64,000 nt of DNA, taken from the NCBI GenBank assembly GCA_031292755.1, contig JARLGM010000006.1:1-64000 (forward strand). The letters run 5' to 3'. The position numbers were made by a program, and so were the translations under genes. The stretch comes from Candidatus Sulfopaludibacter sp. (GTDB lineage: Bacteria; Acidobacteriota; Terriglobia; Bryobacterales; Bryobacteraceae). The first letter of the stretch is position 1, and each line of letters begins with the position of its first letter. Of the stretch, positions 26,829 through 35,098 are shown piece by piece. The notes beneath the pieces are model-generated. The model worked only from the letters and a program-made list of their open reading frames with translations. It was not told the DNA's origin and made no database searches.

Positions 26829-27560
26829 TTAGTGTTCGTGCGCGGTAGAGCCGGCCACATACAGCATGGTCAGCAGCATAAAAATATAAGCCTGTAGCAG
26901 GGCAACGAATACGTGCAACCCCATGAATATCGCAGGCACCACAAAGTAAGTCAGGCTGAGGAATGTCATGGTCACCTGCTCGCCCGCGTACATATTAGCG
27001 AAGAGCCGGAGAGTGAGCGAAAGCGGGCGCGCCAGGTGGCTGACAATCTCGATGGGAATCATCAGCGGCGCCATCGCCGGAATGGGTCCCACGAAATGGC
27101 CCATGTATTTGAAGATTCCATTGGCCTGCACGCCCACCACGTTGTAATAGCAGAAGGTGGCCAGCGCGCAGCCCAGGGGCACCGGAGCGCTCATGGTGGG
27201 CGATTCGAATCCGGGAACAACGCCAATCAGGTTCATGCACAGCACAAAGATAAAGATCGTCCCGAAAAAGGCGAGATAGCGGTGCGCCTCGTGGCCCACC
27301 TGTTCGTCCGCCTGGCCGCGCACAAAGTCGTAGATCAGCTCGAGGGTATGCTGGAATTTGCCGGGACGATCGGCGGACAGCCGCGGCCGCAATAACGCAA
27401 AGATTACAATAATGAGGAACGCCACCAGCACCTGCATGGTGATGTGGTTCACCCAGGGCCGCGCCTCGGGAGGCATATGGACCAGGCCCAGAAAGAAATT
27501 ACCCAGCGAGGCCAGGTGATCGTTAAAAAGTTTAGTGAGCCAGAGTTCAGTTCCGTGCAT
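26829..27560 (-). CDS. atpB: ATP synthase F0 subunit a
   Basis: 243 residues, five to six membrane helices. The essential arginine is R185 in LSLTLRLFANMYAGE, and the C-terminal helix contains LLQAYIFMLLTMLY. Forms the proton or sodium half-channels against the c-ring. Its start overlaps atpI by 14 bp. The rest of the ATP synthase (b, delta, alpha, gamma, beta, epsilon) is not in the window, so the operon is split. Confidence 0.96.
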   Translation of the reverse strand: MHGTELWLTKLFNDHLASLGNFFLGLVHMPPEARPWVNHITMQVLVAFLIIVIFALLRPRLSADRPGKFQHTLELIYDFVRGQADEQVGHEAHRYLAFFGTIFIFVLCMNLIGVVPGFESPTMSAPVPLGCALATFCYYNVVGVQANGIFKYMGHFVGPIPAMAPLMIPIEIVSHLARPLSLTLRLFANMYAGEQVTMTFLSLTYFVVPAIFMGLHVFVALLQAYIFMLLTMLYVAGSTAHEH

Positions 27561-27918
27561 TCCGTAACTCGAAAATCATTTCCACGATCACCGCCGCGGC
27601 GGTCACAAAGAGGCCCGAAAGTGCCGCTACCCGGTCGATTTTGGAAAACCTCAATATAACATAGGCGGCGCCACCCAAAAGTAGATAACGCAGTCCCACG
27701 ATCCACGCCAGGCGCTTGGGCGCGCCTTTTCCCGCCAGTCCATCCACGGTCTGATGCAGCCAGCGGAAGTTGAGCCAGGAAACCACCGCGCCCAAAGCGA
27801 AGCCGCCGCCCGCCGGCCAGCCGCGCCAGGCGAACGCCGCCGCGGTACCGCCCAGGCTGAGAGCGCCGATGAGCTTGCGAATGCGCGCCAGCGCGCTGGA
27901 AACCTCAAGCTCCGTCAT
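27547..27918 (-). CDS. atpI: ATP synthase subunit I-like protein
   Basis: 123 residues with four hydrophobic segments, typical of the ATP synthase I chain family (Gly/Ala-rich first helix GALSLGGTAAAF, and GFALGAVVSWLNFRWLHQTV). AtpI proteins assist assembly of the c-ring. It overlaps atpZ by 14 bp at its start and atpB by 14 bp at its end, a tightly coupled arrangement. Confidence 0.85.
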   Translation of the reverse strand: MTELEVSSALARIRKLIGALSLGGTAAAFAWRGWPAGGGFALGAVVSWLNFRWLHQTVDGLAGKGAPKRLAWIVGLRYLLLGGAAYVILRFSKIDRVAALSGLFVTAAAVIVEMIFELRNARN

Positions 27919-28129
27919 CGCGCGAGTCCCGACTCAACTGCCGGATGATCTGCACAAATCCGGAGACGATGCCCAGCACCAGGAACACAATCTTCAGGAA
28001 ACTCGTGCCGAAGAATCTGTCCAGCAGGTATCCCATCCCGTATCCCACGAACGTCGCGACGGGCAGCATGAGGGCGAGCGCCACATACTCCTCCACCTGG
28101 GCCAGCATGTTTTTGTTGCGCCGGGGCAC
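27905..28129 (-). CDS. atpZ: AtpZ/AtpI-family small membrane protein
   Basis: 74 residues, two membrane helices (EYVALALMLPVATFVGYGMG and FLKIVFLVLGIVSGFVQIIR) separated by LLDRFFGTS, the usual hairpin of AtpZ. Believed to help F0 assembly or ion (Mg2+) handling. GTG start at 28129 with TAAGG ahead; an internal ATG at 28108 is the alternative. Lies 9 bp after hemD. Confidence 0.88.
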   Translation of the reverse strand: MPRRNKNMLAQVEEYVALALMLPVATFVGYGMGYLLDRFFGTSFLKIVFLVLGIVSGFVQIIRQLSRDSRDDGA

Positions 28130-28138
28130 AGCCTTAGT

Positions 28139-28939
28139 TTAGCCGCGCGCGCGCTCCGCCGCTTCCTTTACCAGAATCCCCATCTTCGGATGGCTCGGTT
28201 CGAGCGTTGGCTGGATGCCGAACTCTTCCAGCGCCTCCGTGGTGGTCGGCCCGATCGAGCCGATCAGACACCGCCGCAGCGCGGTCAGCATCGCATCTTC
28301 GATCCCCTGCTCCCTTGCCGTGTACGCCAGATGCACAATCTGCACCGCGGTCGTGAACAGGGCCGCATGGAATTCGCCCGCCGCCAGGCGGCGCGCAGCC
28401 TCGCACAAGGGCTCGGCATTCTCCGGCAGGCCATACTGGTAGACCCGCACCACCGTCACCTCGCCGCCGCGGGCGCGCAGAGCCTCCAGCAGTTCCCCGT
28501 TGCTGCGTCCGTATTCCTGGACTGCCATGCGGCGCTCGGAGCGCCCTTCGATCGCTTGCAGCAGTTCGCGCCAGGTATTCGGCTCCGGAGCCACCGCCGC
28601 CGGCGTCACGCCCAACTCGCGCAGCGCGGCCACGGGCTTGGGCCCGCGCGCCACCACCGCGATCTTACGCAGCGCATCGGCGAAAGCCGTCTCTCCGTAG
28701 CGCGCCGCCAGCACGCGATTGAGCTGGCGCGTGCCCACTCCGGTCAACAGGATCATCATTTCGAACTCGGCGGCGAACAGGCGGTCGGCAAACCGGAAGA
28801 CGCCCGCATGTTCTTCGATGGGGACCTCCCGCATCGCCGGCGCCACAAAGGGCTCGCCTCCCTGCCGGCGAATCAACTCCGCCATCTCCGCCGCGCGGCG
28901 GCTTTCCAGGGCTAGAACGCGCATCCCGCTAAAAGCCAT
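28139..28939 (-). CDS. hemD: uroporphyrinogen-III synthase
   Basis: 266 residues. Two Rossmann-like lobes: MRVLALESRRAAEMAELIRR opening the first, with LLTGVGTRQLNRVL, and VRVYQYGLPE plus TAVQIVHLAY and GSIGPTTTEALEEFG in the second, which is the HemD pattern. Closes hydroxymethylbilane to uroporphyrinogen III in tetrapyrrole synthesis. Start at 28939 (an alternative ATG is at 28924); a longer frame runs through the promoter of the divergent coiled-coil gene and is not used. Heads the atp cluster; no other heme genes are nearby. Confidence 0.88.
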   Translation of the reverse strand: MAFSGMRVLALESRRAAEMAELIRRQGGEPFVAPAMREVPIEEHAGVFRFADRLFAAEFEMMILLTGVGTRQLNRVLAARYGETAFADALRKIAVVARGPKPVAALRELGVTPAAVAPEPNTWRELLQAIEGRSERRMAVQEYGRSNGELLEALRARGGEVTVVRVYQYGLPENAEPLCEAARRLAAGEFHAALFTTAVQIVHLAYTAREQGIEDAMLTALRRCLIGSIGPTTTEALEEFGIQPTLEPSHPKMGILVKEAAERARG

Positions 28940-28952
28940 TCCCGATTTTAAC

Positions 28953-28980
28953 TCGACACCAACGAAAAGTACTTTATAAT
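28953..28980 (+). promoter_or_regulatory. sigma-70 promoter, probably leaderless, for the first coiled-coil gene
   Basis: TCGACA (28953-28958), 16-bp spacer, TATAAT (28975-28980). The -10 ends 6 nt before the ATG at 28987, so transcription should begin at or next to the start codon. Confidence 0.65.
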
Positions 28981-28986
28981 GCAGAG

Positions 28987-29487
28987 ATGAAACTGCTGCT
29001 GCCCTTCCTTTGCTGCGCCGCCTGGATGCAGGCTCAGGCTCCCGCCGATTCCCAGTTGCTGAACGAGGTGCGTCAACTACGCCAGGACCTGGCGGTGACC
29101 ACTCTGGCCGTCCAGCGGACACAGATTCTGCTCTACCGCCTGCAACTCGCCGACGCCGCCATGGGCCGGGCTACCCAGCGGGCGGATGAAGCCAGGACCC
29201 GCCTGGCTGCTGTTCAGCAACGCCACAAGAACAAGGCCAACCAGATTCAAAGCCTGGAGGCTCAACTGAACCTGCCGCCAGACCCGTCGCTAAAGGAGAA
29301 ACTCCCGGAGATTGTCGCGGACTTCAAGAGGGAAATGGAGAGCTGGGCGCCCGACGAGCAGGACGCCCAGACCCGGCAAATCGACGCCGAAACGCAACTC
29401 CGCGCCGAGCAGGCCAAACGCGACGGTCTCGAAGCCACGCTCGACAAGCTCGATAAACAACTGGAAGCCGCGACGGTGCGCCAGTGA
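28987..29487 (+). CDS. secreted coiled-coil protein, copy 1 of a tandem array
   Basis: 166 residues: a short signal peptide (KLLLPFLCCAAWMQAQ) and then an almost entirely helical, heptad-rich chain rich in Gln, Leu, Ala, Arg and Glu (LLNEVRQLRQDLAVTTLAVQ, AEQAKRDGLEATLDKLDKQL). No family recognised. Very similar in sequence and length to the gene at 29667, with conserved ends, so a tandem duplicate. A rod-like periplasmic protein, perhaps self-associating. No SD is visible; the promoter suggests a leaderless mRNA. Divergent from hemD. Confidence 0.85.
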   Translation: MKLLLPFLCCAAWMQAQAPADSQLLNEVRQLRQDLAVTTLAVQRTQILLYRLQLADAAMGRATQRADEARTRLAAVQQRHKNKANQIQSLEAQLNLPPDPSLKEKLPEIVADFKREMESWAPDEQDAQTRQIDAETQLRAEQAKRDGLEATLDKLDKQLEAATVRQ

Positions 29488-29513
29488 AGGTGAAGACGGG
29501 CAAGAAACTCATA

Positions 29514-29550
29514 GCGGAGGCGCGGAGACGCGGAGGAAGACGCGGAGGAA
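29514..29550. repeat. degenerate CGCGGAGG-type repeat element
   Basis: Three imperfect copies of GCGGAGG/ACGCGGAGGA in a row between the two coiled-coil genes, of the type read as CTCCGCGTC on the minus strand. Motifs like it are dispersed in genomes of several soil phyla. A related stretch occurs at 33012-33055. Confidence 0.55.
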
Positions 29551-29573
29551 CCTAATTAATTCTATTTCCGCCG

Positions 29574-29642
29574 GCGCAACTCCGCGAAGGTGCGCTGGAA
29601 AAGCGCGACAAATGGTTGGAAGCCGCCACCGTGCGCCAGTGA
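29574..29642 (+). pseudogene. C-terminal fragment of a third coiled-coil copy
   Basis: Twenty-two codons plus TGA read AQLREGALEKRDKWLEAATV then RQ stop. This matches the end of copy 1, which closes LDKLDKQLEAATVRQ stop and has QLRAEQAKRD just before. It lacks a start and the first about 140 residues, and lies directly after the repeat element, so it looks like the remnant of a middle copy deleted by recombination. Confidence 0.7.
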
Positions 29643-29654
29643 GGCTGCATACTT

Positions 29655-29660
29655 CATAAT
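29655..29660 (+). promoter_or_regulatory. candidate -10 for the second coiled-coil gene
   Basis: CATAAT ends 6 nt before the ATG at 29667, the same position as TATAAT before copy 1; the flanking ATAATGCAG-G-ATGAA is shared, so the promoter was duplicated with the gene. No good -35. Confidence 0.5.
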
Positions 29661-29666
29661 GCAGGG

Positions 29667-30170
29667 ATGAAGTTGCTGCTGCCCCTCCTTTGCTGCGCCG
29701 CCTGGATGCAGGCGCAGACTTCAACCGATTCCCAACTGCTGAACGAGGTGCGTCAACTACGCCAGGACCTGGCAACGACCACCCTTTCCATGCAGCGCAC
29801 GCAAATTCTGCTCTACCGCCTGCAACTGTCCGACGCCGCCATGACCCGCGCCACCGAGCGGGTGGACCAGGCCCGCACTCAACTGACCGGCATTCAGCAA
29901 CGCCTCAAGAACGATGCCGACCAGATTCAGGCCATGCAGGACGAACTGAACCGCACTCAGGACTCGGCCCAAAAGGCCCGCCTCCCGAACATGATCGCCA
30001 ACTTAAAGAAGGACCTGGAAAACTGGACGCCGAACGCGCAGGATGCGCAATCGAAGCAGATCGACGCCGAGTCTCAGCTCCGCACCGAGCAGGCCAAACG
30101 CGACGCTCTGGAAGCGGCGCTCGACAAGCTGGACAAGCAACTGGAAGCCGCTACTGCTGCCCGCCAGTGA
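29667..30170 (+). CDS. secreted coiled-coil protein, copy 2 of a tandem array
   Basis: 167 residues, the same plan as copy 1: signal KLLLPLLCCAAWMQAQ, then helical heptads beginning LLNEVRQLRQDLATTTLSMQ and ending LDKLDKQLEAATAARQ. Differences from copy 1 are mostly conservative substitutions in the central rod and a changed linker (MQDELNRTQDSAQKARLPNM). The last 20 bp overlap the end of the convergent S9 peptidase gene. Unknown function. Confidence 0.85.
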   Translation: MKLLLPLLCCAAWMQAQTSTDSQLLNEVRQLRQDLATTTLSMQRTQILLYRLQLSDAAMTRATERVDQARTQLTGIQQRLKNDADQIQAMQDELNRTQDSAQKARLPNMIANLKKDLENWTPNAQDAQSKQIDAESQLRTEQAKRDALEAALDKLDKQLEAATAARQ

Positions 30171-33057
30171 AGTGCTGTAACTCGGTCTTATCGCGCTCCA
30201 GGTACGGCACTCCCTTCTCCATCCAATCGGGGGCCGGCGCGCCCTTCAGATAATGATCGAAGAACTGCTGCATGCGGATGGTGTAATCTTTCTGATTGGG
30301 CCGCTTGTTGATGTGGTGCGGCTCGCCGTTGTAGTTGAACAGGTAGACTTCCTTGCCCAGGCGGCGCAATGCCAGGAAGTACTCGATGCCCTGATACCAC
30401 GGCACGGCGTCGTCCGCATCGTTCTGCAGGATCATGAGCGGCGTCTGCACGCGGTCCGCCCAGAAAATGGGTGAATTTTCGATGAAGCGCGTGGGGTACT
30501 GCCAGATCGATCCGCCGATGCGGCTCTGGGTATGCTCGTATTGGAATTGCCGCGGGATGCCCGTGCCCCAGCGGATGCCGTCGTACGCGCTGATCATGTC
30601 CGCCACCGGCGCTCCAGCTTCCGCGGCGCGAAAGCGGTTGGTCTGCGTGACCATGTAGGCGATCTGGTACCCGCCCCAACTGTGTCCTTGAATTCCGATG
30701 GCCTTCTCGTTCACGTAACCCTTGTCCACCACCGCCTGGATCGCCGGCAGCACGCACTTGAGCGCGCTCTGCCCCGGGTAGCCCACCGTGTAGACGATAT
30801 CCGGTGTCAGCACCAGGTACCCGTTGCTCACGTAATAGGTGATGTTGATGGAATGTCCCGGCGCCGGATTCACGAAGTGATTCACGTTCTGGGTCAGCTT
30901 CTCGTAGATGTACACCATCATCGGGTACTGCTTCGCCGGGTCGAAATTCTCCGGCTTGTAGAGCGCCGCCGTCAGCGGGACCCCATCGCCATTCTTATAG
31001 GCGATCACCTCGCTGGTTCCCCAGTTGAGCTGCGCTTTTTGCGGATTGACATCGCTCACCTTGCGCATTTCCTTGAAGCTGCCGTCGGTGACCCGCAGGT
31101 CGGGAAACTCGTTGAAGTTCTGTTCGGTCAGCACGTAAACATCAGCATCCTTCGCCTTTACCGGCGCCGAGAAACTCTTGTTGGCCATCACCAGTTGCTT
31201 AGGCTCTCCGCCTTCCAGGGAGCCTCGGAAGAAGCCGCTCTCCCACGTCTTCAGGTTCTCGGCCTGCAGCAGCAATGGCTTGGATTCGTCGATCCAGCGG
31301 TCGCGCGTATCGGTATCGGTGCGCACCACGCGGAACCGCAGATTGTGCGCCCGGCCGTATCCGGCGGTAATATTCTTCGCGCCCGAGCCGTCCGGCGCCA
31401 TCCGCCACAGGTCATACTCGTCGGAAAGCAGAATGCTCTTCCCGTCCCTGGTCCAATTGGCCTGGCCGTAGGCGCCCGGGGTGCTCGGCATATCGGTTTC
31501 TTCGTTCCAGAATTTCACCGGCAGCTTGGCCGTCAAGTTGACCGTCTTGCCGTCCGGCACGGAAATGGTATTCCAATCCTTGCCGTCGAACGTCAGCAGA
31601 TAACGGCCCGAGGGCGAAAAGCTCAGTTGCCCGCGGGCCTTTGTCGAGATGAGCTTGCGCGCGCCGGTGGCGCCGTCCACCAGGTAGGCGTCGCTATACC
31701 GTTCATCGTAATCCTGCGACCGGCGATACGGACGGTCGTCGGTGCCCAGGATCCACTCCGCGTTCTCCGATGGCGTGACAGTGTCCAGTTCCGCGTCTGC
31801 GAGTTGTACCAGTTTGTGCCCGGAAATCGAATACGAAGCAGTGAACGTGCGGTCGCGATCGCGCGTCGCCCGAACCTTCTGAATGGGCTGGATATAGTCG
31901 TCCTTGTACGACCAGAGGTCCACCACGGCCTTATCATCGGTGGACGATTCCGCCGCATCGGGCTTTACCGGGGCCGGAATAGCGCACCCGAAGAAGAGCC
32001 GCGTGCCGTCTTTAGAAAAACTCAGGTTTCCCTTATCGCTGATCGCGAATCCGGCGCGTAGTCCTGGAGTAGCCGCCGAAACCAGCTCCGCGGCGGCAGG
32101 CGACTGGCGATCCCACCCGTAGAGCTTCCATTTGGGCTGCTTGGCGTCGGCATCGTCGTGGCTGCTCAGGAAGGCCAGTTCCGTTTGTTTCTCGTCCCAG
32201 GTCAGCTTGAGGTACTTGCCCTTACCGGCCAGCAGAGCGGCGGGCGCATCCGGCGAACCCGGACGCGCGGCGAATACGCCATTCCTCGAGCTGTCGTGCG
32301 CGGACACGGCAAAAACCAGATGCCCCCCATCGTGGGTGAAGGTAAATTCCACGACGTCGGAAAAGCTCCGCTCGGTGGAGTCGCTCAGCTTGCGGAGCAC
32401 CAGGTCCGTGCCGAACTCGGGGCGCGCACCGCGGCCCGCGCCTCCACCCGCGCCGCCGCGGCCTCCGCGTCCGCCCTGCTGGTCGCTGTCGCCGTTGCCG
32501 GTGGCGCGCCCGTTCGCCGCGCCGGCTCCCTCGGGAGCCTCGCGTAGATACGCCAGGTAGCCGGCGGCATTTTCGGGCAACGCGAATTGTTTGACGCGCG
32601 GCACGGGCGTGGCTTGACCGCTGGACAGGTCCACGATCACCATGCCGTCTTTGGGCATCTGGTCGGCCGTCTTCTTATCTTTTTTCGCCTTGTCCGTGTC
32701 GGCTTTCGCGGGGAACGTGGAAAACACCACCGTCCGGCTGTTGGAAGAGAACAGGATGGTGGCGCCGCGCACTTCCGCCGCTGGAGCCTCTTCGGAAGCC
32801 GCCGCCGGAGCGGGCCGCGCGCCCGCCGGATAGCGCGTCTCCTTCCCGGTCACCAGGCTGCGCACAATCACCTCGCCATCGCCCTCCTCCGGAAAGACCG
32901 CGTAGGCCACAAACTTGCCGTCGGGGGACAGGTGCTGGCCCGCGATGGTCCGCCAGCCGTCGTAATCGTGATGATTCAGGGGACGCTTCGTCTGCGCGGG
33001 CGCGGAGATGGCCAACAGAGACACTAAACCACAAAGAGACGCGAAACGGAGAAACAT
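30151..33057 (-). CDS. exported prolyl-oligopeptidase family (S9) peptidase
   Basis: 968 residues with a Sec signal (residues about 1-21), a beta-propeller of about 650 residues containing a Gly/Arg-rich linker (GGRGGRGGAGGGAGRG), and a C-terminal alpha/beta-hydrolase domain. Nucleophile S793 lies in GHSWGGYQ; the Asp is in LQNDADDAVPW and the His in EPHHINKRPN. Length agrees with large acidobacterial S9 enzymes. Probably a periplasmic or secreted peptidase cleaving after Pro or hydrophobic residues. The 5' end, which encodes the signal peptide, resembles a dispersed repeat (see findings). Divergent from the M49-like gene. Confidence 0.92.
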   Translation of the reverse strand: MFLRFASLCGLVSLLAISAPAQTKRPLNHHDYDGWRTIAGQHLSPDGKFVAYAVFPEEGDGEVIVRSLVTGKETRYPAGARPAPAAASEEAPAAEVRGATILFSSNSRTVVFSTFPAKADTDKAKKDKKTADQMPKDGMVIVDLSSGQATPVPRVKQFALPENAAGYLAYLREAPEGAGAANGRATGNGDSDQQGGRGGRGGAGGGAGRGARPEFGTDLVLRKLSDSTERSFSDVVEFTFTHDGGHLVFAVSAHDSSRNGVFAARPGSPDAPAALLAGKGKYLKLTWDEKQTELAFLSSHDDADAKQPKWKLYGWDRQSPAAAELVSAATPGLRAGFAISDKGNLSFSKDGTRLFFGCAIPAPVKPDAAESSTDDKAVVDLWSYKDDYIQPIQKVRATRDRDRTFTASYSISGHKLVQLADAELDTVTPSENAEWILGTDDRPYRRSQDYDERYSDAYLVDGATGARKLISTKARGQLSFSPSGRYLLTFDGKDWNTISVPDGKTVNLTAKLPVKFWNEETDMPSTPGAYGQANWTRDGKSILLSDEYDLWRMAPDGSGAKNITAGYGRAHNLRFRVVRTDTDTRDRWIDESKPLLLQAENLKTWESGFFRGSLEGGEPKQLVMANKSFSAPVKAKDADVYVLTEQNFNEFPDLRVTDGSFKEMRKVSDVNPQKAQLNWGTSEVIAYKNGDGVPLTAALYKPENFDPAKQYPMMVYIYEKLTQNVNHFVNPAPGHSINITYYVSNGYLVLTPDIVYTVGYPGQSALKCVLPAIQAVVDKGYVNEKAIGIQGHSWGGYQIAYMVTQTNRFRAAEAGAPVADMISAYDGIRWGTGIPRQFQYEHTQSRIGGSIWQYPTRFIENSPIFWADRVQTPLMILQNDADDAVPWYQGIEYFLALRRLGKEVYLFNYNGEPHHINKRPNQKDYTIRMQQFFDHYLKGAPAPDWMEKGVPYLERDKTELQHFTGGQQ

Positions 33058-33063
33058 GGATGT

Positions 33064-33069
33064 ATTCTA
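33064..33069 (-). promoter_or_regulatory. candidate -10 for the S9 peptidase gene
   Basis: Minus-strand TAGAAT (5 of 6) ends 6 nt before the ATG at 33057, again a leaderless geometry. The divergent M49-like gene may use TACCAT at 33085-33090. Confidence 0.45.
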
Positions 33070-33101
33070 ACGCGGCGGCAGGGCTACCATAAGAGAAAGA
33101 G

Positions 33102-35087
33102 GTGAAGAACTTGCGCATCGCGCTGATTTTCGTGCTGGCCGGTGTGGCCGTTGGCGCCGGCGGCGAAGCCCTGGTCGATCGCGTCGGAACCACTGGCTTC
33201 GTGCAATTGCAGGCCGAGAGCTTTAAAGCTCTCTCGCCCCGGCAACAGTCGCTGGCCTTCTACCTGAGCCAGGCCTCCATCGCCATCGACCCCATCAACT
33301 ACGATCAGAACTCGCGTTTCGGCCTGCGCCAGAAGCGCCTGCTCGAAGCGCTGGTGAATCTGCCGCCCGACGGGCGCATGCAGATTCTGAATTTCACCAA
33401 GCTGTTCTGGGCCAATCGCGGGAATCACAATGAAATGACGGCCCAGAAGATCATGCCCGAATTCACCTTCGAGCAGCTCCAAGCGGCCGCCGCCCAGGCG
33501 CTCAAGGCGGGCGGCTTCAAGGGCGCGCCGTACGGCACTCCGGCAATCAAAAACCAGGTGGACCTCGACCGGGAACTGGAAGCACTCCGGCCCTCGCTGT
33601 TCGACCCGAATTTCGAGCCCATGATCACCGCCAAGAGTCCCCAGGGCGGCAAGGATATTCTGCAATCCAGCGCCAACAATTTCTACCTGAACGTCAGCAT
33701 GAAAGACGTGGCCAACTTTCACGATACCCACCCGCTGAACTCGCGTCTGGTGAAAGGCAGGGATGGAAAACTGGTGGAGGAGGTCTACCGCGCCGGCACA
33801 CCCGATGGGAAAGTGCCGCCCGGCCTGTACGCGCAGTTCCTTCGCAAGGCCAACGGATTCCTGGAAGAAGCGCGGAAATATGCCGAACCCGGCCAGGACA
33901 AGGTGATCGCCAACCTGATCCGCTATTACCAGACCGGCGACCCGGCCGATTGGATTCAGTTCGGCATCGCCTGGGTGCAGAACAACCCCAGCGTGGATTT
34001 CGCCAACGGCTTTATCGAGGTGTACCGCGATGCGCGCGCCGCCAAAGCCACTTCGCAGAGTTTCGTCAGCATCACCGATCAGAAACTGAACAGCCTGATG
34101 GTCAAGCTGGCGCAGAAGGCGCAGTATTTCGAAGATCAGGCGCCCTGGCTGCCCCAGTATAAGAAGCAGGGCGTCAAGCCGCCGCTGGCCAAGGCCGTGG
34201 AGACCGTCATCGAAACCGGCGATTTTCACGTGACCACGGTGGGTGACAACCTGCCGAACGAAAACGAAATCCGCGAAAAGTACGGCAGCAAGAGCTTCCT
34301 TTTTACGGGCAGTTCGCGGACTCTCCAGGAAGCTCAGGGCTTCGGCGTGCTGGACGAATTTGCCGCCTCGCCCGAGGAAATCGCCGTCACCAAAAAGTAT
34401 GGCGAAGAGGCGTCGGACATGATGACCGGCCTGCACGAAGTGATTGGCCACGGCAGCGGGAAACTCAGCCCGCGCCTGCAACAGACCGGCGCCGAAGGGT
34501 ATTTGAAAGAATACTTCTCCACCCTGGAAGAGGCCCGCGCAGACCTGATGGCGCTCTGGAACATCACCGACCCCAGGCTGCGGCAACTGGGCCTGGTCTC
34601 CAGTCCGGAAGTGGCTAAGGCCATGTACTACGCCGCGGTGCGCACTGTACTGACGCAGCTTTATCGCATCCCCAAAGGCGACACCATTGAAGAGGATCAC
34701 CAGCGCAACCGCCAGTTGATCGTCAATTACATCAGGGACAAAACCGGCGCTATCGCCACCGTGGAACGCAACGGCAAGACCTACCTGGCGCTGAAGGACT
34801 TCGACAAGATGCGCCAGGGTGTGGGCATGCTGCTGGCCGAATTGATGCGCATCAAGGCCGAGGGCGATTATGCGGCCATTAAGGCGCTGGTGGATCGATA
34901 CGGCGTCCACTTCGATCCGAAACTGCGCGCCCAGGTGGTGGCGCGCTACCAGAGGCTGAACCTGCCCACCTACTGGTGCGGCGTCAACGCCGATCTCGCG
35001 TCCGCGGGCGGGAAGATTTCGATGTCGTACCCGCACGATTTCGTCAAGCAGCAGTTGGGCTATGCAGCCATGTACGCGTTACAATAG
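33102..35087 (+). CDS. dipeptidyl-peptidase III-like (M49) zinc peptidase, exported
   Basis: 661 residues from a GTG start, with an N-terminal hydrophobic segment (KNLRIALIFVLAGVAVGAGG) that looks like a signal peptide. The M49 zinc motif HEVIGH is at residues 445-450 in GLHEVIGHGSGK, with the third ligand in EEARAD at about 476-481. M49 enzymes release dipeptides from peptide N termini. Family members in this lineage are sometimes mislabelled dihydrofolate reductase. The distance between motifs is shorter than in the human enzyme. A 650-codon frame on the other strand is a shadow. Confidence 0.88.
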   Translation: MKNLRIALIFVLAGVAVGAGGEALVDRVGTTGFVQLQAESFKALSPRQQSLAFYLSQASIAIDPINYDQNSRFGLRQKRLLEALVNLPPDGRMQILNFTKLFWANRGNHNEMTAQKIMPEFTFEQLQAAAAQALKAGGFKGAPYGTPAIKNQVDLDRELEALRPSLFDPNFEPMITAKSPQGGKDILQSSANNFYLNVSMKDVANFHDTHPLNSRLVKGRDGKLVEEVYRAGTPDGKVPPGLYAQFLRKANGFLEEARKYAEPGQDKVIANLIRYYQTGDPADWIQFGIAWVQNNPSVDFANGFIEVYRDARAAKATSQSFVSITDQKLNSLMVKLAQKAQYFEDQAPWLPQYKKQGVKPPLAKAVETVIETGDFHVTTVGDNLPNENEIREKYGSKSFLFTGSSRTLQEAQGFGVLDEFAASPEEIAVTKKYGEEASDMMTGLHEVIGHGSGKLSPRLQQTGAEGYLKEYFSTLEEARADLMALWNITDPRLRQLGLVSSPEVAKAMYYAAVRTVLTQLYRIPKGDTIEEDHQRNRQLIVNYIRDKTGAIATVERNGKTYLALKDFDKMRQGVGMLLAELMRIKAEGDYAAIKALVDRYGVHFDPKLRAQVVARYQRLNLPTYWCGVNADLASAGGKISMSYPHDFVKQQLGYAAMYALQ

Positions 35088-35098
35088 CAGGCACCTGG

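Noticed and set aside
33084-35036. 650-codon open frame on the minus strand opposite the M49 gene
   Set aside because: The plus-strand frame has HExxGH and other M49 motifs; the antisense protein has none and is His/Gly/Val-biased.
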